A stretch of 14,586 bases of DNA, from assembly GCA_964564845.1 (NCBI GenBank), contig CAZMCN010000046.1:1-14586 (forward strand), given 5' to 3'. The stretch is from CAYXPG01 sp964564845 (GTDB lineage: Bacteria; Planctomycetota; Phycisphaerae; Sedimentisphaerales; Anaerobacaceae). Position numbers and translations under genes: made by a program. Below are positions 1 through 7,156 of the stretch, piece by piece; the stretch's first letter is position 1, and each line of letters opens with the position of its first letter. The notes beneath the pieces were generated by a model. The model did not search any database. It was not told the DNA's origin and worked only from the letters and a program-made list of their open reading frames with translations.

Positions 1-128
1 ACTATGGTCGCAAAAGCCTCTGGCAGCCTGAAAAATCTACCTACAAACTTGACGGACACCCATTTTACTGCGATTTTGCCATTTTTCTTGACGGGTATCC
101 TCTTTTAGATTTTAATAATGTTTTTTGA
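1..128 (+). CDS. C-terminal tail of an unidentified upstream gene (partial)
   Basis: A reading frame open from the window edge (first full codon at 3) ends at the TGA at 126-128, giving 41 residues that finish in ...DFNNVF. The composition is that of a soluble protein: mixed charged and aromatic residues, with a D-G-H-P-F-Y-C-D-F segment. The stop lies 24 bases before the ATG of the aminotransferase, with that gene's ribosome site in the gap, so the two are probably co-transcribed. I do not recognise the family from this fragment. The competing frame, open from 1 to 108, is less protein-like. Too little is present to give a function. Confidence 0.5.
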   Translation, partial: YGRKSLWQPEKSTYKLDGHPFYCDFAIFLDGYPLLDFNNVF

Positions 129-140
129 ACAAGAAGATTG

Positions 141-145
141 AAGGG
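141..145 (+). promoter_or_regulatory. Ribosome binding site of the aminotransferase gene
   Basis: AAGGG lies seven bases before the ATG at 153. It favours that ATG over an in-frame TTG at 138, which would add five residues (M-K-G-K-D) absent from the family's usual N-terminus. It is one of only two convincing Shine-Dalgarno sites in the window. Confidence 0.6.
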
Positions 146-152
146 CAAAGAT

Positions 153-1340
153 ATGAAAATCAGCAAACGAGCCGATGCAGTTCAACCATCAGCCACTATA
201 GCAGTTTCTGCACGGGCAAAAGAATTAAAGGTTCAGGGCATCGATGTAGTCAGTTTCGGGGCCGGTGAGCCGGATTTCGACACACCTGACTACATCAAGG
301 ATTCTGCCATCCAGGCCTTAAAAGCAGGCCATACTGGATACACCGCTGCTGCTGGCGTAATTGAGTTAAGGGCCGCTATCGCCGACAAACTCCAAAAGGA
401 AAACGGCCTCAATTATAGTCCCGAACAAATCATCGTTACTATCGGCGCCAAGCACGCTATTTATGAGGCGATGCAGGCGGTTCTTGACCCGGGTGATGAG
501 GTTATTATGCAGGCACCGTACTGGGTAACGTATCCCGACGCCGTAAAGATTACCGATGGAGTCCCTAAAATCATTCAGGCCGACAGGGCTAACGGCTATA
601 AAATTACGCCCCAGCAGTTAAAGGATGCCATCAGTGAAAAAACTGCTATGGTGATAATAAATTCCCCCAACAATCCCGGTGGTTTCAGCTACTCGCCTGA
701 AGAGCTCGCCGCTCTGGCAGAGGTGCTCGAAGGAACGGATGTAGCTGTGCTTTCGGACGAGATTTACGAAAAGCTCATTTACGGCGATACCAAATTCATC
801 AGCTTTGCTTCAATAAGCAGCGATGCTTATAACAGGGCACTGACGGTAAACGGCTTGAGCAAGGCCTTTGCAATGACCGGCTGGCGCCTCGGATATGCCG
901 CAGGGCCTCTGGAGGTTATAAAGGCAATGGGGCGATTGCAGTCTCATATGACTTCCAATCCCGTAACTTTCGTTCAGCAGGCGGCTATTACCGCATTGAC
1001 CACGACCACCGGCGTTGTTCAAGAGATGCGGACAGAATTCGAGCAAAGAGGAAAATATATGGCCCAGCGTCTGAACAGCATCGAAGGCGTCGTCTGTCCT
1101 GAACCTACCGGTGCTTTTTACTGTTTCCCCGATGTTTCTAATCATTATGGCCGAAATATTAACGGTGCTCAAATCAAGGGCAGTCTGGATTTTGCAAAAG
1201 CGCTTTTGGAGCAGGCCAATGTTGCTGTTGTCCCGGGCCTGCCCTTTGGCTGTGATGATAATGTACGGTTGAGTTTTGCCTGCTCACTCGAACAGATTAC
1301 AAAAGGGTTGGATAGAATAGAAAAATGGCTGAATCAATAG
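153..1340 (+). CDS. aspC: Aspartate aminotransferase, class Ib (PLP-dependent)
   Basis: Cytoplasmic fold-type I aminotransferase that exchanges the amino group between aspartate/oxaloacetate and glutamate/2-oxoglutarate. The product is 395 residues, normal for the family, and resembles the Thermus-type (Ib) enzyme throughout. The PLP Schiff-base lysine is K237 in S-K-A-F-A-M-T-G-W-R. The cofactor contacts N174, D202 and Y205 are present (S-P-N-N-P, then S-D-E-I-Y), and R372 in V-R-L-S-F is the carboxylate-binding arginine. K100 in G-A-K-H-A matches the lysine used by Ib enzymes for the substrate side chain. The usual N-P-T-G reads N-P-G-G here. Some Ib enzymes also transaminate prephenate (arogenate route to Phe/Tyr), and the sequence does not exclude this. 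The 3' end overlaps the next gene by 16 bases, implying translational coupling. The start was chosen at 153 from the ribosome site and family length. Confidence 0.93.
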   Translation: MKISKRADAVQPSATIAVSARAKELKVQGIDVVSFGAGEPDFDTPDYIKDSAIQALKAGHTGYTAAAGVIELRAAIADKLQKENGLNYSPEQIIVTIGAKHAIYEAMQAVLDPGDEVIMQAPYWVTYPDAVKITDGVPKIIQADRANGYKITPQQLKDAISEKTAMVIINSPNNPGGFSYSPEELAALAEVLEGTDVAVLSDEIYEKLIYGDTKFISFASISSDAYNRALTVNGLSKAFAMTGWRLGYAAGPLEVIKAMGRLQSHMTSNPVTFVQQAAITALTTTTGVVQEMRTEFEQRGKYMAQRLNSIEGVVCPEPTGAFYCFPDVSNHYGRNINGAQIKGSLDFAKALLEQANVAVVPGLPFGCDDNVRLSFACSLEQITKGLDRIEKWLNQ

Positions 1341-3703
1341 AAACAAAAAAGCGTCCAGCTCTTTCCGGTTGGCCGATGATTTTCGGCTGGCTCGCTATGA
1401 TGATTTTTGCCCTGCATTCCTCTACGCATATGGTTGGTGCCGGTGACACCTGGGTCGCAATGGCCTGTGGCAGACATTTTCTAAATCACGGCGTCGATAC
1501 CATCGAGCCTTTCAGCGCCAATTCACACAAAGCCGGCCCAAATGAGGAAACGATGTCAGCTTATGCAAAGCAGCTTTACAATTCCGTAAAGAATAAGCCT
1601 GGTATCAAGGCCTCGATTGCGAGATGGTGGGCCGGCAAAGCGGTCAACTTCGGCCAATGGCCCGAATGGCAAAAGTCGTTCGCAAAATGGATACATCCTA
1701 CCGGCTGGATAAACCAGAACTGGCTCACTCACGTTATCTTCTACTGGCTTACACACGAATCACCCTTTGCAGATGCAGAAACTTACTCATTCAATACACT
1801 TGTTTACTGGAAATTTGCGATTTACATCATCACCGTTATTTGTGTTTACTATATGGGCATTAACTTGGGTGTCAATCCGGCGCTTTCGGCTGTTTTTGCC
1901 TGTTTTGCAATGTTTGTCGGACGCTCCTTTTTTGATATACGTCCGGCGGGATTTTCAAATCTCCTGGTGGCGGTCTTTTTACTTATTCTAATACTCGCTA
2001 CATATCGGAACATACTCTATATATGGCTCATCGTCCCTCTTACGGTTTTCTGGTGCAATGTTCACGGCGGATATATCTATGCCTTTATAATGCTCGTGCC
2101 GTTCGTGGCCCTGAATTTTCTACCCCTTTTTTCGAAGAAACTCTTTGTTTCTATCGGCAAAAAAGGCCTATATCACACTATTGCCGCCGGCTTTGTTACT
2201 TTAATTGCGGTTATTCTGTTTAACCCGTTTCATTTAACGAACTTGACTCATACTTTTGTCATCAGTGCCAGTGAACACGCTAAGATGTGGCGTACCGTCA
2301 ACGAATGGCATCCTGCTTTCGAGTGGAGCAATCCCGTCGGAGATGAAATACCTTTTTTAATAATGTATATTATTGCCTGGGTGCTCCTTGTGGCTTGGGC
2401 TATAGTATTGATACTGACTTCGCGTTTTATTAACCGTCTGCCGAAGCGTAAAGATAGCTCCGACGAGTATCACCGGCCCAAAGTTGATTTGGCTCTGATG
2501 GTTATTGCCGCTTTGACTATTTATATGGCCATTCGTTCTCGCAGATTTATACCGATAGGGGCGATAGCTGCCTGCCCGCTTCTGGCATTGTTCATCGACC
2601 AGATGGCCCGTGCAATTTCTGCGATGCGAAGCTTCCGGAATAAGGGTAAACTTGCCGTCCCGGCGATGACACACCGCCTCCAGTCATATTTCATCGTAGC
2701 CGGTGCCGTTGCTGTTGTAGTTTTCGGCACGTGGTGGGGGTTCAAGTTTAAATATGTTTATCTCGACCCCTGGCCTACCGATACAATACTCAATTCAGTT
2801 TTTATGAGGATGACCGCATCCGATGCCAAGCCTTTTTGGGCCTGTCAGTTTATTAGGATGAACAACCTCAAAGGAAAAATGTTTAATTACTGGACAGAAG
2901 GGGGATTTATCGCCTGGGGACAGAACCCCGACCCTGATACAGGAAAAACTCCTCTGCAGTTATTTATGGACGGAAGAGCACAGGCCGCTTATGAACCCAA
3001 AGCTTATAGAGTTTGGTCGGAGATAATGTTTGGAGGTCACATCGTCCAGATTACCAGGCAGAGAAAGCAAAAGTTTACTTCTGCTAAGTATGCCGAGATT
3101 GGAAAATGGATAGATGAACAGCTCAAGAAACATGACGTATGGGTCGTCTTAATGCCGGCAAAAGAATTTAACAGCCATTTTGTCAAGGGCCTTGAGAGGC
3201 ATCCTGATTGGCGGCTTGTCTTCTCGAATAACAAGATGAAACTGTATATTGATAGTTCAACCCCCCAGGCCAAAGAACTTTTAGAGAGGGTGGTGTATCC
3301 CGATGATTTCACCAGATACATTATTGAGTCATGTAATTTACTTTTGACAGGTGCTGATATGGATGCAAGAAAGAAGGGATTTGAGTTGGCTATCAAGGCC
3401 TTCCGGATAAATCCCTCCGGCGCCGCTATGCACAACATCGTACTATCCGCACAGTTGCCAGAGCTTGAACCATTTGTCACTAAGTTTTGTAAAGATTATT
3501 TCGATGACTTTATTGAAAATAAAGACAGTTATGTCAAAGAGCACGGCTATCACCACAGAATGGTGGCAGTTTTTATGGCAATGGACCACCTCCAGAGAAT
3601 GGCCTCAAGAGAAAAAAGCTATCAAGACGTGAAATTGTATACTATTAAAAGGAGGCAGTTTTTGGAGGAACAGAAGCAGATGATTAAAAATAAAAGATGG
3701 TAA
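1325..3703 (+). CDS. Large GT-C-like multi-spanning membrane protein with extracytoplasmic C-terminal domain
   Basis: A 792-residue integral membrane protein of unknown function. A first membrane segment (about 15-36) is followed by G-D-T-W (40-43), the acidic first-loop motif typical of GT-C-type glycosyltransferase-like proteins. A W/K-rich stretch (about 65-127) leads to the N-W-L motif near 132. Further membrane segments lie roughly at 160-180, 185-200, 210-228, 231-246, 250-268, 283-300, 342-365, 387-403, 408-425 and 453-470. Between them are motifs seen in this group: D-I-R-P (204-207), H-G-G-Y (247-250), N-P-F (300-302) and R-S-R-R-F-I-P (404-410). Residues 471-792 look soluble and extracytoplasmic, with E-G-G-F-I-A-W-G (525-532) and F-M-D-G-R (547-551). 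The ATG lies inside the 3' end of the aminotransferase gene and has no strong ribosome site. The next gene is a GT2 that could supply a lipid-linked sugar. The GT-C assignment is by topology and motif resemblance. A non-enzymatic envelope protein is possible. Confidence 0.75.
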   Translation: MAESIETKKRPALSGWPMIFGWLAMMIFALHSSTHMVGAGDTWVAMACGRHFLNHGVDTIEPFSANSHKAGPNEETMSAYAKQLYNSVKNKPGIKASIARWWAGKAVNFGQWPEWQKSFAKWIHPTGWINQNWLTHVIFYWLTHESPFADAETYSFNTLVYWKFAIYIITVICVYYMGINLGVNPALSAVFACFAMFVGRSFFDIRPAGFSNLLVAVFLLILILATYRNILYIWLIVPLTVFWCNVHGGYIYAFIMLVPFVALNFLPLFSKKLFVSIGKKGLYHTIAAGFVTLIAVILFNPFHLTNLTHTFVISASEHAKMWRTVNEWHPAFEWSNPVGDEIPFLIMYIIAWVLLVAWAIVLILTSRFINRLPKRKDSSDEYHRPKVDLALMVIAALTIYMAIRSRRFIPIGAIAACPLLALFIDQMARAISAMRSFRNKGKLAVPAMTHRLQSYFIVAGAVAVVVFGTWWGFKFKYVYLDPWPTDTILNSVFMRMTASDAKPFWACQFIRMNNLKGKMFNYWTEGGFIAWGQNPDPDTGKTPLQLFMDGRAQAAYEPKAYRVWSEIMFGGHIVQITRQRKQKFTSAKYAEIGKWIDEQLKKHDVWVVLMPAKEFNSHFVKGLERHPDWRLVFSNNKMKLYIDSSTPQAKELLERVVYPDDFTRYIIESCNLLLTGADMDARKKGFELAIKAFRINPSGAAMHNIVLSAQLPELEPFVTKFCKDYFDDFIENKDSYVKEHGYHHRMVAVFMAMDHLQRMASREKSYQDVKLYTIKRRQFLEEQKQMIKNKRW

Positions 3704-3706
3704 TCT

Positions 3707-4471
3707 ATGTCGGATAACCAATCGTCACTGAAGGAAATCTATCCGGAACAAATCAGACCTGTTTCTATCAGTGTTTTTTTCCCCTGTTATAACGAGCAGG
3801 ACAATGTCGCCCGCACAACCGAACAGGCCTTGGCTGTTTTGGAAAAGCTCAACGCTGATTTTGAAGTAATCATTGTTAACGACGGCAGTTCCGATGCCAC
3901 CGCCCAGATTGCCGACGAAATAGCCGCCAAGAACAACAAGGTAAAAGTGGTGCACCATCCCACTAATCTCGGCTACGGTGCTGCTTTGCAGTCCGGCTTC
4001 AAAACCGCCTCCAAAGAGCTGGTCTTTTATACCGATGGTGACGGCCAGTTTGATATTAATGAAATGCCTGCTTTGCTGTCCCTGATGGAGCAGTATGATA
4101 TTGTTACCTGTTATCGTTTGAACCGCCAGGACAATCTGATTCGCAAAATCAATGCCTGGTGCTGGACAAAGCTGGTTTGTTTGCTGTTCAGTATGAAAAT
4201 CCGTGACATCGATTGTGCTTTCAAATTATACAAAAGAGAGATTTTTGATAACATTGAAATGGTAAGTGTCGGTGCCCTTATCGACACTGAAATCCTGGCC
4301 CGTGCCATCCGCACCGGCTACCGTTATACTCAAAAGGGTGTACATCATTATCCGCGAACGGCCGGTACTCAAACCGGCGCAAAAATAACCGTAATTCTCC
4401 GCGCGTTCAGAGAATTGTTTAAACTACATAGTCAAATCAGAAAGAAAAGCCCGGAAAAACAAAAAAAATAA
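3707..4471 (+). CDS. GT2-family glycosyltransferase, polyprenyl-phosphate sugar synthase (DPM1)-like
   Basis: A 254-residue cytoplasmic GT-A-fold enzyme expected to move a sugar from a nucleotide donor onto an acceptor, most likely a polyprenyl phosphate. Visible motifs are: the start of the nucleotide-binding fold S-V-F-F-P-C-Y-N-E-Q (about 22-31); V-N-D-G-S-S-D with D59; N-L-G-Y-G-A-A-L; the metal-binding D110-G-D112 in T-D-G-D-G-Q-F-D; and D-I-D-C-A-F-K-L-Y-K-R. The C-terminal part (V-H-H-Y-P-R-T-A-G) is characteristic of DPM1-like members. There is no C-terminal membrane anchor, unlike the long polyprenyl-phosphate transferases, and the C-terminus is lysine-rich, so membrane contact would be peripheral. 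The ATG lies 3 bases after the stop of the GT-C-like gene, so they are surely one operon and a donor/transferase pairing is plausible. The sugar and acceptor cannot be read from the sequence. Confidence 0.9.
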   Translation: MSDNQSSLKEIYPEQIRPVSISVFFPCYNEQDNVARTTEQALAVLEKLNADFEVIIVNDGSSDATAQIADEIAAKNNKVKVVHHPTNLGYGAALQSGFKTASKELVFYTDGDGQFDINEMPALLSLMEQYDIVTCYRLNRQDNLIRKINAWCWTKLVCLLFSMKIRDIDCAFKLYKREIFDNIEMVSVGALIDTEILARAIRTGYRYTQKGVHHYPRTAGTQTGAKITVILRAFRELFKLHSQIRKKSPEKQKK

Positions 4472-4488
4472 ATTTGCTAAAGCTTTTT

Positions 4489-4980
4489 TCATTTTGTTCT
4501 TTGCTTACTTATGCTTTGACGAAATATTTTTTTCTTCTTTAATTTTTTTATAGCCACCTTAGCTGCTTCATTATGGTCGAACGCCATATCTTCCGGCAGT
4601 TTCTCTATATCGAACCACTTCGCCGCTGCTGCGTCGTCACCTGCTTTTGTTTTGGTCTGTCCTTTTTTCGCAAAGCCGATAAATGCGATTGTAATTTGTC
4701 TGCCCCTTGGGTCTCTGCCGACTTTGCCGAAGGTATGCATCTGTTCGAGTTCTACGCCGCTTAGCCCTGTCTCTTCCGACAGTTCTCTTTCTGCCGCGCT
4801 CTCAAGTTCCTCATCAATCCCCACAAAGCCGCCCGGCAGCGCCCATTTGCCTTTGAATGGCTCAACCTTACGATTGACAAGCAATAGGTGTGCTTTGTTT
4901 TTCAAAAAGCAAAAGACCGCCGCATCAACGGTAACCATCGGCCTCGGCCAGTCATAAGTATATTTACCCTTTTTAGCCAT
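4489..4980 (-). CDS. Nudix hydrolase (ADP-ribose pyrophosphatase-like)
   Basis: A 163-residue soluble protein that should hydrolyse a nucleoside diphosphate linked to another group. The complete Nudix box G-x5-E-x7-R-E-L-x-E-E-x-G-L spans residues 51-73, with metal-binding E66, E69 and E70. The N-terminal Y-D-W-P-R-P-M-V-T-V-D-A-A-V-F and the later G-R-D-P-R-G-R-Q-I-T-I-A-F resemble the subgroup found in ADP-ribose pyrophosphatases and as the sensor domain of NrtR regulators. No DNA-binding domain follows, so it looks like an enzyme rather than an NrtR repressor. The C-terminus is strongly basic. The start is the ATG at 4980 (M-A-K-K-G-K). A TTG at 4989 would add three residues, and neither has a good ribosome site. 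It is convergent with the GT2 gene, with a 17-base gap and no convincing terminator. The exact substrate is unknown. Confidence 0.9.
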   Translation of the reverse strand: MAKKGKYTYDWPRPMVTVDAAVFCFLKNKAHLLLVNRKVEPFKGKWALPGGFVGIDEELESAAERELSEETGLSGVELEQMHTFGKVGRDPRGRQITIAFIGFAKKGQTKTKAGDDAAAAKWFDIEKLPEDMAFDHNEAAKVAIKKLKKKKIFRQSISKQRTK

Positions 4981-4987
4981 AATATAC

Positions 4988-4999
4988 AAATCCGGATTT
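4988..4999. repeat. 12-bp perfect palindrome just upstream of the Nudix start
   Basis: AAATCCGGATTT reads identically on both strands. It sits directly upstream of the Nudix ATG and overlaps the alternative TTG start. In the mRNA it could only form a tight, poorly looped hairpin, so if functional it is more likely a protein-binding operator. It could also be chance. Confidence 0.4.
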
Positions 5000-5034
5000 C
5001 GCCGCCTGCTTAATGATAATTAATGATTCGAAAC

Positions 5035-5049
5035 ACTCATTCGATGAGT
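5035..5049. repeat. Inverted repeat in the Nudix leader
   Basis: ACTCAT-TCG-ATGAGT has two perfect six-base arms around a three-base centre. It lies between the predicted Nudix promoter and its start codon, about 55 bases before the ATG. It could be an operator or a small leader hairpin. The arms are too weak and too far from a T-run to act as a terminator. Confidence 0.4.
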
Positions 5050-5089
5050 AATTTAACTAAAATATCAAATCTTTTATTGAAACGTGATT

Positions 5090-5118
5090 ATTATAGCATC
5101 TTTCTTGGTTTTTACCAA
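5090..5118 (-). promoter_or_regulatory. Sigma70-type promoter for the Nudix gene
   Basis: On the minus strand, TTGGTA (5113-5118) is separated by exactly 17 bases from a perfect TATAAT (5090-5095). Transcription would start near 5083, giving an untranslated leader of about 100 bases that contains the dyad at 5035-5049 and the palindrome at 4988-4999. It lies back to back with the kinase promoter. Confidence 0.6.
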
Positions 5119-5145
5119 TATCGTTTTTAATAATCCAATAATCAA

Positions 5146-5174
5146 TTGCTCGATAACTCTCCATACCTTACAAT
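5146..5174 (+). promoter_or_regulatory. Promoter for the kinase-GT9 pair, possibly giving a leaderless mRNA
   Basis: TTGCTC (5146-5151), a 17-base spacer and TACAAT (5169-5174) precede the ATG at 5184. Only nine bases separate the -10 element from the ATG, so the transcript would begin zero to a few bases before the start codon. No Shine-Dalgarno sequence exists there. The -35 match is weak and the -10 is strong. Confidence 0.5.
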
Positions 5175-5183
5175 AACCCGAAA

Positions 5184-6092
5184 ATGATTTTATCAGAGGA
5201 AAATTCCGTTAAAGAAACCGAAACTGTTTCGCTCAAACTAAGCAACGGATTCAGCGGCAGGGCAGTAACCTGTGTATCCGGCAGAAAATTTTCAAAAGCC
5301 GATTGGTCCGAATCTCTCTCGCAGCCCCTGTTGCTCTTCGAAAATGTCGAAAAAGTCCTAAAAAAAGAAGGCCGAAATTGTGTCGCAGTAAAAAACCTTA
5401 CAATTGCCGGAGAGCAGCTAAAAGTCCTCTTAAAGCGTCACTATCCCGGAGCTTCTCTTCGATGGTTCTTTCGTTCGCTTCGGCCCGGAAAGGCCCTGAG
5501 AAACTTCAAAATCACCGTTGAATTGCTTCGTTTGGGCGTGCCGACGGCGACGGCCTTTGCGGCTTTGCAGCAAAAATGGCCACTGCTGACCAAACAAAGC
5601 ATTTATATTACCGAATATTTTGATGACTGTCCCAACCTCTATGATTTTGCTTCGCAGCTCGACAACCTCAGTTCCGCCAAAACACCCGCCGACGAACTTG
5701 CAGTCAGAAAGACCTTGTCTGAACAGCTTGCCGATATCCTGGCGTCTCTCCACAAAAACGGCCTGTGGCACAGAGACTCAAAAGCCACTAATTTCATCGT
5801 GCACAAAGATACCAAAAATGAATATAAAGTAATGCTTGTTGATGTGGATGGAATAAAGCGCTACCGCCTGCGGCGCAGGTGTTTTCAGTTTCGCTCATTA
5901 TGGCTGCTTGCCGCATCGCTGCTTCGTAATTGCGCTGTTAACCGAACCGATTACTTGCGCACATTTACAGCTTATTGTAATCTTCTTGGCATTGAGACCT
6001 CTGAGCGTAGGCAGATTTTCCGTGAACTCGCAATCCTTGCCGCAGCAAAACGAAGGCGTTCTGTGTTAAAAGCCGCTGCCGCTCAAAAATAA
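5184..6092 (+). CDS. WaaP/KdkA-like lipopolysaccharide core kinase
   Basis: A 302-residue protein-kinase-fold enzyme of the lipopolysaccharide kinase group, expected to phosphorylate Kdo or heptose of the lipopolysaccharide core on the cytoplasmic face. The N-lobe ATP lysine is probably K84 in V-L-L-K-R-H. A C-helix-like segment with E-L-L-R-L-G-V-P-T follows (about 113-121), then the hinge-like I-T-E-Y. The catalytic loop L-W-H-R-D-S-K-A-T-N has D198, K200 and N203, close to the eukaryotic-type HRDxKxxN. The metal-binding aspartate is D220 in L-V-D-V-D-G-I-K. The C-lobe is short. No membrane segment or signal peptide is seen. It is followed after 2 bases by a GT9 glycosyltransferase, which supports a role in the lipopolysaccharide core. 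Phosphorylation of another glycan, or of a protein, cannot be excluded. The start is set by the upstream promoter and the lack of other in-frame ATGs nearby. Confidence 0.82.
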   Translation: MILSEENSVKETETVSLKLSNGFSGRAVTCVSGRKFSKADWSESLSQPLLLFENVEKVLKKEGRNCVAVKNLTIAGEQLKVLLKRHYPGASLRWFFRSLRPGKALRNFKITVELLRLGVPTATAFAALQQKWPLLTKQSIYITEYFDDCPNLYDFASQLDNLSSAKTPADELAVRKTLSEQLADILASLHKNGLWHRDSKATNFIVHKDTKNEYKVMLVDVDGIKRYRLRRRCFQFRSLWLLAASLLRNCAVNRTDYLRTFTAYCNLLGIETSERRQIFRELAILAAAKRRRSVLKAAAAQK

Positions 6093-6094
6093 TT

Positions 6095-7156
6095 GTGAAC
6101 AAAAGCTTAAAAAACATTCTGATAATAAAGCCCAGCTCACTCGGTGACATAGTTTTGGCGCTGCCGGCACTTTCGGCACTGCGCAGAAATTTCCCCGATG
6201 CTCATATCAGTTGGCTCGTCAGGACCGAATTTGCCCCGCTGCTTCAATATCATCCGCATTTGAACCACATCATACTTTTTGACCGTAAGTTTCTTGGCAA
6301 GGCCTGGTACGACCCCAGGGCGATGGCTCAACTGCTGGGGCTTATTCGCCGGCTTCGTCGCTGCAGGTTTGACGCTGTTATTGATTTGCAGGGTCTTTTT
6401 AGAACCGCCTCTTTGGCCTGGCTTTCCGGCTGCAAAAAACGTTTCGGTATCGCCTCGGCAAGGGAATTCGCACATCTCTTTTATACACACAAAGTCACCC
6501 AGGACCACGAGTGTATTCATTTGATTGACTATTACTTAAAAATCGTCAAAACCGCAGGCGCCTCTGACCTCGATGTAGAGTTTATATTGCCGAACAACCC
6601 GGCCGCCTGCGATTCGGTCGGCAGGTTATTGGCCGATAACGGCATCGACCCTGACAACTATGCCGTCCTTGTGCCGGGTTCAGCTCACCCTGACAAGCGC
6701 TGGCCTGTTGAACGTTTTGCCGCTTTGGCTGATAAAATTTCATCGCAGTTCGGCCTGGCAATAGTTGCTATAGGAACAGCAGCAGAAAAAAGCCTTGTTG
6801 AAAAGTTGAAAACAATAGCCAATGTCCCGGTAGTGAACTTTGCCGGCCTGACAAAACTCGCTGAACTGATACTTTTATTCAAATCTGCTAAAATTGTGGT
6901 AAGCAATGATACAGGCCCTGGCCACATCGCCGCCGCTTTGGCAAAACCGCTGGTTATGATATTCGGCCGCTCAAATCCTGCCAGAGTCGCACCATATCGA
7001 AGGAGCGATTGCGTTGTTGCGATTGACCCTTATGGCAGGGGATTCACCAGAAACTCCACAGACCCGAAATATGACATTAAAGCCGTAATTTTTGATGATG
7101 TTTATGAAAAGTTCTGCCGCCAGATGGAGCAACAACCACCACAATCCAATAAATGA
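6095..7156 (+). CDS. GT9-family glycosyltransferase, heptosyltransferase type
   Basis: A 353-residue GT-B-fold enzyme of family 9, which transfers heptose from ADP-heptose to the growing lipopolysaccharide core. The N-terminal half begins I-L-I-I-K-P-S-S-L-G-D-I, with D18 at the position of the catalytic aspartate of WaaC. The C-terminal half has the acceptor/donor segment P-G-S-A-H-P-D-K-R-W-P-V-E-R-F and the ADP-sugar-binding S-N-D-T-G-P-G-H-I-A-A-A-L, with D272 and H277. Length is normal. The start codon is GTG, two bases after the kinase stop, with no ribosome site, so translation probably depends on coupling to the kinase gene. Its stop codon touches the ileS stop codon on the other strand. 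Whether it is heptosyltransferase I, II or a later one is not decided here. Confidence 0.9.
   Translation: MNKSLKNILIIKPSSLGDIVLALPALSALRRNFPDAHISWLVRTEFAPLLQYHPHLNHIILFDRKFLGKAWYDPRAMAQLLGLIRRLRRCRFDAVIDLQGLFRTASLAWLSGCKKRFGIASAREFAHLFYTHKVTQDHECIHLIDYYLKIVKTAGASDLDVEFILPNNPAACDSVGRLLADNGIDPDNYAVLVPGSAHPDKRWPVERFAALADKISSQFGLAIVAIGTAAEKSLVEKLKTIANVPVVNFAGLTKLAELILLFKSAKIVVSNDTGPGHIAAALAKPLVMIFGRSNPARVAPYRRSDCVVAIDPYGRGFTRNSTDPKYDIKAVIFDDVYEKFCRQMEQQPPQSNK

Noticed and set aside
1..108. Alternative open frame at the left edge, ending at a TAG at 106-108
   Set aside because: It is shorter and less protein-like than the frame ending at 128, which also lies closer to the aminotransferase start.
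138..152. TTG start for the aminotransferase at 138
   Set aside because: It would put the AAGGG ribosome site inside the gene and add residues not usual in the family. The ATG at 153 fits better.
3037..3480. 147-codon open frame on the minus strand
   Set aside because: It lies wholly inside the 792-residue membrane protein gene, has no recognisable motif, and is a shadow frame.
4472..4488. Terminator between the GT2 and Nudix genes
   Set aside because: Only a three-base stem or a loopless AAAGCTTT is available before the T-run, too weak for an intrinsic terminator.
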